Source: Gavia stellata (taxonomy: Eukaryota > Chordata > Aves > Gaviiformes > Gaviidae). From it: a stretch of DNA of 64,000 bases. The position numbers and the translations under genes are program-made. Shown piece by piece: positions 27,801 through 39,800 of this stretch (the first letter of the stretch is position 1; each line of letters opens with the position of its first letter). The notes beneath the pieces are model-generated. The model was not told the DNA's origin. It ran no database searches and worked only from the letters and a program-made list of their open reading frames with translations. The DNA lies in the NCBI RefSeq assembly GCF_030936135.1, contig NC_082603.1:22782880-22846879 (forward strand), given 5' to 3'.

Positions 27801-30800
27801 GTGCAGGTGGTAGGTAGAGACAGAGCTTTGCCATACTGCTTTCTTCCAATTCTGAGTATACCTGCTGTATGGTTAGAGATCCACAAAAAAGTTGGGGAGA
27901 GCAGGCAGGCATGCAGCAAAGGAGGTGCTCTAGGGAATCCCAGACAGTGTTTTCCGCAGCATCCTTCTGCATTAGAGACTGCAGTCTCCAGTAAAGGGTT
28001 CAGAAATAGAAAAATCTGACACACAGATGAATAGGGATTATGTATCAATCAAGGAAAAGAGAAGAGGAGGTTTGAGGATCAGCACATTAGGGAAGTGATC
28101 CGTGCTTTAAAACTGTGTCTATGAGACAATTCCTGTAGTTATTTTGCATCATCATGTGGTGGCAAAGGAATCGAGCAATTGAGACTCAGGCTGAGGCAGC
28201 CCACACCAGGATGACTGCTGGAGAAAGCAAGATGGAAGAAAATCCATTCATAAATTTCCCACTTCAAAGAAAAAAAAAACACAAAAAGATACACTTTTTT
28301 GTATCAGTTATGTTACCTTGGGTGGACACCTGGCTGCAATCTGAAAACAAACTTACAGTGCAATGCAATGTTGGGATTTTCATATCCAGTGAACAAGGTG
28401 GACAGTCAAGTCACTCACCAAATGCTTTCATAGGCTCTACCAACTCCAGCTTAAACATCTGACCCTTCTCCAGATCTTTTAGCATTTTGGCAACTTCATA
28501 ATGCCGACAACCTGACACATTTTTTCCATTTATAGTCTCTATGTGATCACCCACGCAGATAATTTTGGTTTGGTCCATAAGGCTACCTTCTTTGATCCGC
28601 TATTGTTTTTAAAAAAAAAAAAAAAAATTAGAAACATTTATTTAAAAGGTAAAGAGGCGACACCACAGAGTTTCAAGGACGTCAGTTAACATCAATAGCA
28701 TTGAGCTTATTATACCAGCAGTGCGCTTTGTCTATAAGATTTTCATAAAACATATTTGGGAAAGTGTTATTTTTCAAACAAACTATTTTAATAAGCATCG
28801 AATATAAAATCAACAGGAAGAAAAAGAATGCAGTCATACTTTAGTAATCAAGGCTTCTGAATAAGCTAAATTTTTGTGCTTTAAAACTGAACCCAAACAT
28901 GTCAGTAATGTGAATGTTTAATTGAGTTTTGGGTTTTTATTTTGATTTAATAGCTTGACAAGCATAGGAACAGAATTTTTCTTTTTTCAAGTGTGGTTCG
29001 GGGACACAAAAAAATGTGTGAGATACGCTAAAAAAATGACCTACTATAAAGGGCTAGTCTGAATAAGACCCATCTACAGTGACAAAGCTTCTACCATTCT
29101 CCTTATCAAGCTATACAGATGCATATTAATGTATTTCCTCTGAAATAACCATAAAGAATAATAAATTCTTCTAAATGCCACGTCACGCAATACAAATGGT
29201 CTAAAGATAATAAAAAGTAACAGAAGTTAGTATTGATAGTTTTTGTGAAATGGAATTTAAAAAGTGAGAAAGACAATCTTTAAAAGATCTCAGTGATTTA
29301 TAAAATCAATTAAAGGACACTTAAAATTTCAGTGATCCTGTTTATTGTTGGTATATGCTGTCATATTTGTTTATCATGTGCCTAAGTCATGTAAGCTCTT
29401 ATCCTATGGCTATTTAATAGAAAAGCGATGACAGTAGACTATCTTATATTCTGTAGAGGTACGAATTTCATTCTAATATCTTCCTGAATAATGTACTTTT
29501 CAATAAAGACTGATGTTGTTCAGGCTAACTTTGAGTGAGATAACAGTGAGACAAGGGAGATAAACATATTACCACCTACTACTATAACACCTAGCCTAGC
29601 TGCATAACCATCTCAGAAACATGCTTCTAGTTCATGTGCGCACGACTGAGCCCACATATATGCCTCCATCTGAGAGAGTCAGTGGGAAGTGTGATAGTGC
29701 TCAGTGTCCTATAATATACTGCAACAATTTTTAGCTTCAGACTGAGTTTAACTCTTTCTAGCACTTTTTTCTTTAACCTAGATTAAAACCAAAAAGAAGC
29801 CTCATGGTGAAGAGGGGGTTATTGTACACACACCAGAAACTACGTCCCAAATGCATTTCTGTCACCAGGTGCCAGGATTCAAAAGCGTGCCCACCAGACT
29901 TCAATTAATGTTTAGTCTACGTGTTGAATTCATTCTCATTTAGCTTTTCTTCTTCACTTGGATCCTAATACCAAAACTGTTTAAGTAATATTCACTGGCT
30001 ATGTTATTTGTGTCATATCAAACGGGTTTTTTTAAATATTACTTAGTTTTTATCATCACTCCAAGTTCACTGACCAGAAACAGTCAAGCTACATTATCAC
30101 AGTAATTAAGATGCAATTGATATGCCTGTATGTCAAGTGGTCTACAGTTAATTTAGAAGCTAGAATCTATATTTCCTATGCAATGCCTAACATTAATTGC
30201 ACCACCCCATTTTATAATGTCTCCTTCTACACCAGTCAGTCATGCTTCAAGTTTTACTGTTATTCTTTGAATGGCTAACTTGATTACATAATACATCTTC
30301 CCATCTGGCCACGTACCCAGAAAACAAATTTGTGACATCAAGTTTTGTTCTTAGTAAGGCAAAACAAGGTTAGATTTCATATGAAAAGAACCTGCAGTTC
30401 AGTGTGTCAGGTTTAAAAACTGGCCGGGTTATATATCAAACCTAAAAACTGCCCTGTTATTCAAAACACAATTACTACAGCCCATAACAGCTTTCAACAA
30501 CCCACAGATAGGTAAATTAATTGTTAATTAATAATGGAACATAGTAATAATTTTTCAAGGAAAGTAAATATATAAACAAAAAGAATTCTATCAAACTTTA
30601 AAGTAGAGACAGTCTCTGCTTAGTCATTTACCTAGACTACCAAGTATAAAAAAGATGCAGCTTTTACTTTTGCGTATGTATTTTCTATGCTGTTTTAAAA
30701 AATCCATTAGCTAAATATGCAACAACAAAGTAAGCTCCTAGAAACGCCTTTAAACCGATGCATTCCCATGAAGACTGAACCATTTTAATGGTACTGCTTA

Positions 30801-33800
30801 TTATTTTCATTATACCTTATACCAGTATAAACCCATAATACCTATATACCAGTAAGGACAATGATATATTTGTTCAGACAAGTTTTATACAATTTACTGG
30901 AAATTACAGCTTGTCTTGCTAACGTAGTAAGGGTTTTCCAGTCTGCTCCAATTATGCAGTAGTCTATGTGATGGTTTTTCTCTCTCTCCACATTACCAAC
31001 CAACCAGAGAGAGTAACACTCTGTACAGTGCTGCACATGTGAACTTTAATCACTGAAGCACTGCTTTCAATGCCTTCTTTTAAAATGCCACGTAAGCAGC
31101 AGCATGACTAAATGTTATGGGCTGCATGGATGCTACCACTAGAAATTCAGAGTTCTGCGTCTATAAGCATAAAAATGAGGCTATGGTTTTGCCAAACTGC
31201 TTATTGAAACCTCCACTGTATCTCTACTTTCTCAAGAACGATCTCAGTCACATTTTTCCACAACAAAGACAAGCAAACCTATTTCTAAACCATGTCTTGT
31301 TTTATAACCATGGTAGCTAAGGAATGAATAGAGAATACAACCTCTCCATACAAGAAGCTCTGTTTACACTAGCAATGAGAACAGCAATTGCGACAGCAGT
31401 AATAGAAGATAATTGCCAATGCCTCACTAATAATGGATAATTCAAGTAGATTAGAGAAAAGCATCTAAAAAAGGCAGAGAATGTGATTAAGGTTCCTAAT
31501 ACCTAGTCTAGCAAGAAGGGTAGCATCTACTTATCTCAAAACATGCTATCTGGAGGTCATATAAAGAGGAGGAGGAAAGCAATTATGACTAATATATTGT
31601 ACATGTTACTGCCCATAGTTGCTACTCAAGTTAATTGTGGTAAATTATGTTAATCCATATCCTTAGCAGCTTTTAATTCATCCTACCTAAGGCCACAATA
31701 TGGGAAAGCTGAAAAAGCACTGTACTAGCACCTATTCTTATAAGCACAAAAGCTTCTGCCCTGTGAACAGTCATAAAGAGTGAAAGAACTTCATCTCATT
31801 ATCACATGAGTGACAGAAGTTCTATAAGCACCTCATCAATGACATTAGAAAATCACTTAAAAAAAAAAAAGAGGGGGCAGATGCAAGCAGTATCTAACAC
31901 CTACCACCTCAGGGTAGGTCAGAAAATACAATGGTCACATTGTAGAGCTGATACACATTACAGAAGCAATGAGCAAATGAACTAATTTTGAATGACATGC
32001 AGTACAGAAACAGCTGAACTAATTTTGAATGATGTACCTAAAGAAAAGCAACTTTATTTTTTACTTATATGTATGATAATAAAAGATTTTCTAGTTCTAA
32101 AAGATCATTAAAACAATAATTAAAATGTTATAGCAACAGAAACTTCTATAGAACAAAGTATTTCACCAGTAATTAAATTTACCTTTATAAACGCACAGCC
32201 AGTTCCATTGTCTGTAATAGTAAGCCCAAGCACATCATCAGTTTTAAGAATTTCCACTTCTTTTCGTTGTCCTTTTATGTGGGCAAATATGAAATCTTCA
32301 AGGCCAATTTGTGCACCTAAGAGCTTGTCCATATCAGCTTTATGAGTGTTCAAAGTGCAAAACATGATCTGTGAAGGAGGAAAGCAAACACGTCATCTTT
32401 AAGTTTAACAGTATATTACGTTTGGTGAGCTTGATAGGAAGATAAAAGAAGATCATAGTTCTGGCCTCTCTGACAGATCCGTAGCTGAAATGATGACTAC
32501 TCTCCTTCTCCAGCTGCCCCTGATAGTCTCCATCCATGGACAGGACAGGAAGCATCAATAGCTATAGCTCAAACTCTGCAGATAAGAGCTGGCAGGGAGC
32601 AAAGGAGAGAGACGTGTCTGTGTGAGCAGCCTCTCACGGCCTGTCCCAGCACACCAGCTCTGACACAGGCATCTTGAGATAGAGCAGAACAGCTTGTTCC
32701 AGAGGTTAGGGTGAGCAAGCCAGAGAGCCGCCACCACCTTTTGCTTCATTGTTCACCCACCTCAAATTCCGCAGGATTCAAACATCCCTAGGGACGGCTT
32801 CAACATGTGACTGCTTGAAAGCAGTTTCATAGAAAAATAAAAAGGAGCTCATCAAAACAAAAATGTCAGGAGAGGGCATGAAATGTTTTGTATTGGTCCA
32901 CATGTTCCACCATTAGCTCAGAGCACGTTCTCTCTGACAAGCTTGCTCAGTTTCCTACCCTTCCTTCAGCATACAGGGGGGCCCATCTCTGTTCCAGCTT
33001 ATTAAAAGCAAGGCTTAAGAAAAAGAGCACATTTTTTCTTCATGAGTCAGCCTTTCTGAGGGATTTCCCTTCAGCACTGGGTGTTAGGCCCTCCTTTTTC
33101 TCCCTACACTTACACTAGGGGTTCTTTAACAGGGAGATTTATTGTCCTGGGCATAGGCAGGATGAGACTAACCCAGCTGTGCTGCTCAGGGCAGAGACGA
33201 TGCTTTTGCCCACCATGGTGCTGCATGGAGGAATTTGGCCAGCCCAGGCAGGCTTTGGGCTTTCTGCTTTTTTGAGTACTGGCTGCACTGAACAGCCTAG
33301 CCAAAAATGAAAAAAACAAACCCAATGCTCCTCCTCCTCCAGCTAGAGTTCAGCACTGGAGAGCACAGGGCAGCAGCCAAAATAGAGAAACTGCGCTCCA
33401 AGAGAAACTTGGAGAAGCCCTAAAATCTACTGCGTTGAGGCAAAGAGAGCCCCTAAAAACCATCCTTCACATGCAGCTGGAAGCAGGGGAAGAGGAGGAG
33501 ACTTGCTGCCCAATTTGGCCCTCCAGCACAGGTGGCAAAGCCACAGGTGGCAAACCATCAGACAAAGGCTCTGCTGGGCACACATGGGCTCCGGCAGGAC
33601 AAGAGATAAAAGTAGATACTTCTCTACCCCCTGCCTATATCCGCTGGACATTATTTTCCTTCAGAGCGCACCTTGGACCCCCTTGCAGCCCACTGTCCAC
33701 ACCAGCTCCAAATTAGGAAGCGGAAAAAGCAGTGCCAACACATGAAAAGTAGTATGCTGTGGGAAGCCAGCCTAGCATTTGAGAAAAACAGCAGCAGGAT

Positions 33801-36800
33801 GTTGCTCAGCGTCCTTCACCTTTGCTACCGCTCTAGCAGCGGTCCCTGGGGAGCAGTGGGCCGGGCCAGCTGCCCCAAAACCCAGGCACAGACCTGTGCC
33901 CACAGCCTGCCGAACCCCCCCGCCCCGATGCTTCGCTGGAAATGCAGGGTCTCCTGCCTTCCCGGCTTCCCTCGCTACGCTTGTAAAAGTTACAGGGTTT
34001 TCTGCACCAGAACACTTCAAATGTCTTTCCTTCTGGCATGACTGGATGACAGCAGAAAAATTGAAAGGGAAGTCTCCAACCTACTCAAATCTATTCCAGG
34101 TCAAATGAGGGGTGGATACTTTTCCCACTGTATTTCACAGGGAGCATTTACATTCCTGAAGCTTTCTAGAACTTAGATTCTCTAACTCTGGGGGGTTTGG
34201 TTTTAAAAACTGAAAGTTCAGTAGTGAAATGGTGTTTCTTGATGAGGGGGGTTCTTGTTTCATTGTTGTTTTTTAAAAACAAAACAAAAGCAGCCCTACT
34301 TCAAAGGCTAGTTGCTTATCTCATATAACCCATCAAACATCCACTGCAATCTAATGGCTTACTTTAACAATGAGTCATAACAGCCCACCCTTAATAGACA
34401 TTAGTTTTATTTCCCAGGTTATGCAAAGTTTTTCATTTAACCAATACTCAAGCAGTAACATCACCTAGAGAAATTCAGCTGGTTTTAAGTAGAAAATCAA
34501 ATTTTATTTTATAAATAATAATCATCAGCAATTTTTCTAACCATGAAGGTTCAATTCAAACAGACTATATAAAGTTCACATACACATTTTCAGTTCTCTC
34601 TCAAGCTACATAGTAACTTGGCGAGTTTACAACTGCAACTCAGTTCTAGTTCTTACAATGAACAACAGCCCTATGTCGTTACATTTTAGACATTAGCATC
34701 CTTCATCTGACCTTGTCAAACAGACAATCATCTAGTAACTACTGTCACACCTTTGAATAGATAAAATTGGCAACAGAGCAGAAATGTGATATTTAGAAAC
34801 TCGATCCAGAGTTTCTCTTTTTAGACCTTCATCTGGATGGCATTCCTACTACAGCCTATAAGTCTGCAGAATTTTCTGTGAGTCAGTTCTGTACTAACCA
34901 CAAGGCTGAGAGAGCATCAGCCAGGCAAAAATAAAACTTCAATCATTCTTTATCCTCTTTAGTGAACAACTGCTTTTTCTCAGAACAGATATATGCAAAG
35001 AGTAATGTACTAAAGATGTATCTACCCAGGATAATATACAGTTACACCATCTATCAGTTACAGCACAGCTTTACTTGTACAAAACTGAGACCTGTCAATT
35101 CAAAAATTACATTTCCTTGTAGATTTTACGTACGTTTAGTATAGGTACCTAATAACAGCTTATGTACTTAAATAATTAAACAGCTACTATATTACAGCTT
35201 CCATTCACTCAAAGCTTGGTATATTTTTGATAGTAATTTTCTTACTCAGGAATGAAGCAAGAAAAAAATTGAATGTGCAATTTTCATTGTTAAATCTTTT
35301 CTCTCTCTTCTTACCCTCAACCTTCATATGCATTTGATCTTTAACTCATCATACCAGTGCTGTGACATTTCATGCCAACTTTAGCAAGGTATTATAAATC
35401 ATAACTGTTACATCAGTCACAAAGTATCTAGGATACCTCCTTCACTGAGAGAGTTATCTTGTGCAGCACACAGAACAAGGAGATTCCATTTGGCTGGCAG
35501 GGACTGGGGGCTTATGCACAACCTTATAAAATAGATTTGTCAGATAAGATTACTAATAGATTATTCCCTGCATCAGTATTTTCAATAGGAAGAGACTACA
35601 TTAGCCGATAAAAACAGAGTTATGTTGTGTGTTATATAAAAAAACCGTATTAGCTAAAAAAAAGAGGGTTACACTATGTATTATACAAAGTATACATGCA
35701 GTACCATATTGCATATCCTATGTATTAATTACATTCTCATCTTCCATATTCAGCCTACACCTTGAGAAGAACTCAAAAATAAGTTGACTGATAGATGACA
35801 TACTCAGAAGCTATTAAAAGTGCTTTTAAAATCAGTAGATCTCAGATAACTTTACAAAGGAGATCATAATCTCTTTATTTAAAAGGTAGGGAAATGAGAA
35901 TTCTACTTCTGAGCAATATGTAACACCCACTGACATATTTCCCTACATACATAGGCGTCATTACATCAAGAAATCACCAACACATTTTCTAGGTAACCTT
36001 ACTCACTATCCTCCCTGAGGAAAATGTGGGAGCCTTGACTAGCTGCAGCAACAGGAAGAGTAACCAAGTCCTCCAAGTTCTAGTGTGCTTTTGGTACTCT
36101 ATCAGGTATGCAACTTTGCCTCCTCAAATACATTCAAAGTACTATAAAATATGCGTTCAGTGTTTTATTGTGTTTTTTTAAAACCCAGAGCACACAAGAA
36201 TTACTGTAAGTTCTTCCATAGAGCTTAGAAGTGTTTGAAAAACAGATCATTAACACAGCAAGCATCACACGTAATAAGGGTGTGAAATTTAAGCACTGCT
36301 TAGGAGAACAGCAAGCAAACAATTGTTGCCATAGGGTTGGGAGGAGGTGGTTTGTAGGGAGTGTTAAGTTTGTTCATTTAAAGTCTTCAGTCTGTAGGCG
36401 AGATTGTGAACAATTTGTTTCAACAGATAAGCATGCATACACTCTAAAACTTCGAACATTTTGGTGGTGAGGATTTCACAAGCTGACCCTTTTCTCTAAC
36501 CTCCTAAAATACACTTCAGATTTTTTCTTGTTGTAAGGTCACTTTTATTCAGAAACCTAAGTTTCAGCAGTGGCTTATTTCTCAGGATTCTCATAAAAGT
36601 TTAAATTGAACAGGTTTAAATCAAATACTTCTACAAAAGTTTAATGTGGCACAGCCTCACAGTATACTTAAACTGTTTAGCATGAGGAGGCAAGGCCCAC
36701 AAACAGCAGCCCAGACACAAGCTCAGCAGCTGAACTCTTATTACTGGAAAAGACAGAGGGAGCTGCACTTCTGCCCTTGGTGCTACCAGGAAGATCTCCC

Positions 36801-39800
36801 TTTTCCTGTATTCCCCTTATGAAGAAAAATTCCTTCCACCATGAAAGAAACCCCAACCTCCATGGGCTCTTGACAGACACACCCGCTAAGCATTCAACTT
36901 ACCTCACCAGCCCCACCATACTTAACCTTCCAAAGCAAACAAAACAATCAAAACTGCAAATCATGAGTACACAAACCGAAAGTCCATATAGCGTCCCTCC
37001 TCATCTGATCAAAAAATAACCCTGCTACAGCTGGACTTTAATATCCACGTTCCCAGTGCCCGATTAGCTACTTTGAATACTTTAAAGCCCTACCATGTGC
37101 TCTCACAGGAGCACACCACCACCAAATGCTTTAACAGACCCACATTGTCCTTCCTTCTCTTAGTGCTCATTTATTTATCATACAGGCTGCACTTAGCACT
37201 TTCACCCTTACATAACATTCCCTGCTACATTTCCTGACAGTCACAGTGGAGTAGTAATCCTAAATGGCCAAGACCATACACAAATACTTTTTCCAACTAC
37301 TTTTCCTACTTCATCCTCTATAGAAAAAACGGGTGAGACATTTGCATTATTTATGCAAGTAGAAACATAACAACACAACCCATCCGCAGTTATGTGTAAG
37401 AATTGCATCTATTTAATTTTTTTTTTAGCTCCGTACTTCTTGTTGAAACCCTGTTGAAGAAATCAAGTCAGAAGTCAAGAACAATGCAATCTATCTCACA
37501 CAGCACTTATATTAATGACACAAGCTAGAAGCCATCTTCACTCCTCCTCCCTGTGGAAAGAACATTCAGTTTGGACCAGGAAAAGAAATGCTCGTCATGG
37601 TAAAATAGAAGTAGGCAGAAATGCAGGCTGAATGTCAGGTTCAAAAGGAATAACTGAGATATATATTCACCTGGGAAGATGGATGAAGAATAAAATACCT
37701 AGACAAGAAAAGATGAGTACAGAAAAAGCCTCAGAAAGCTGCTGTTAAGCAGCTCCTTCTTAGATGCCTAGCAAACATCATAGGAGTGAAGGAGTGTCCC
37801 CATTGAAGTTACACCTGTCTTGTTCTGTTCCCATCCTACCCTACTCATGATCCAGGTCTGCACAGAAGTTTTTGTCAGTGTCTGTCCAACAAACATTATG
37901 TTTGAGACAAGCTTCGCTCTATCACTGTTGGCAGTCAATCACAGGTCCTGGAAAAAGATTCTCCAGCAGAAGCTAAATTCAGCTGGTTCTGCGAGATGTG
38001 ATTCAAAGACAAAATGAGGTGCTGTAACCATGCGGAATCAAAGGGAGATGTGACAGATTACAAGTACAGCTCATCCTGAACTGTACTAAAACACTTAAGT
38101 AGGACTTATCCATGAATCCATACCCTTGCCCACATTGCGGTAAAGTCACATATTAAATGTATTAACTTCTGCAACAGTTAGCCAAATGTTCTCTACACTG
38201 AGCTCTTCCTCACCCCCCCCACACTATTTTCCACCTCAGTCACTACAGAGCAGAGATGTCTGTGATAGTACCTGTTTCCAAAGGCATTCAGGTATCACAG
38301 TGTCCACAGGCTTCAGCATAGCTAGGTCACAGAAACTTTCCTAGACAAAGAACACCTACAAATGGCATTTGAGTACCTCAGTGTCTTTCAGTTTGCTGAG
38401 GTGTAGCTTCTGGCATTGTTCTTTACACCAGACTGTCTGTCCAAAAGCACCTTCAATTAATAGATGATACCATTTAAAATGCCTAGTCTTCCCTTACTTC
38501 CAGCAAGCTCAGCAGTTGCTAATTAAATCCACGTTTCATGGCACCCCTTGCTATTCACTCATCTATCCTATTTTATCTTGACTGTCCAAAATTTTGTTGC
38601 AAGACACTCAGGTTCAGGTTCTTCACTCTGTTGTGCCACCTTTACACTTGGAAATATTTTTGAGCACTATTTTCATTTTGTACTACTTACTTTCTTAAAG
38701 CCAACTGAATTTCTTGAGTAAAAGATTTTAAGTTCAGTGCCTCCAGTAACAATTCTCCATCCATTTTTACCAATAAATCACATTTTTTTAAAAAAAACCC
38801 AAACCAAATAGGAATGGGACAGCAGAGAGAAAAAGAGAAAAGAAGAAAGAAACTTCTTAAACTTAGCACAAGGCTGGCAATAAATGCCCATGAAACATGT
38901 GGTGCTTCCTCTAAAACCTTTGGGGGTGTCAGATTGTCCATTTAGCAGGAGAAAGGGGAGTGCACCATTCATACAAAATTGAACTTCCTGGTGAACGCTG
39001 TTCTTTCTCAAGTCAATGGAGCCAAGAGATCAGTAACAGAAGTTCAACAGTGAAAGGAAGAAAACTAAAATAGACAATCTGGCAAGCACAAGAACTTGTG
39101 AGTAAAAGGTATAACTGGAGATGGAACAGAACAAAAGGGGAACAGCAGTTCAGTATGGAAAGAAAACAGAGAAGCAGAAGGTTAGAAAGCAGCTGGGAAG
39201 GTCTGGGATGTAGCTGCATTGGCTGGCAACGGTACTGGTACTTCTTAATTACTTAATGCAACAGTGACTGGTTAAACTGTATTCACTGCTACTGCCCCTT
39301 TTCTTTTACAATTTACTGTTTGAAATGCTGCTAGGTCAGGCCACAGCAGACTCTCAGAACAAAGTCTGTAGTAGTAGTCTTTAGTACTTTAAAAGAGCCA
39401 GCTACAAATAAGAAAACAAATAAAGCTGTATAGCCACATGCAGGCATAATGAAATGTTAGCACTTTGTTTCAATTCGCCACTCAGAGGTTAAGGTTCATA
39501 GAACCACGTAGGAAGAACTTGATACGGCCACTACCTTTTAACTAAGAGAAAACAATGCATTTACAAACACAAATGAATCATTATCCAAACAAATGTTTAA
39601 AACTTGGCTCAGAAAAAAAAGATCAAAAAGGGAGCAGAGTTAAAAAAAAATACTGTTGCAGATTTAAATAGCCTCACTTAAACAGTGGGCCTTTTAAAAG
39701 TAATTACCTGGCAAAGCAAAAAACTTTCCAAACATCACGTTCAGTTGGAATTTTAAAATGTAGACAGATTTAAAGCATTTATGCCCCCCATTGCTTCATT

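Larger units (their letters stand above)
25142..28418 (-). other. GIPC2: GIPC2 intron 3 (3.3 kb)
   Basis: Besides non-coding sequence, this intron holds minus-strand stretches with few stops and coding-like translation (25415-25891, 26560-26875) and a repeated block (25492-25565 and 27133-27205). These are listed separately. Confidence 0.7.
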
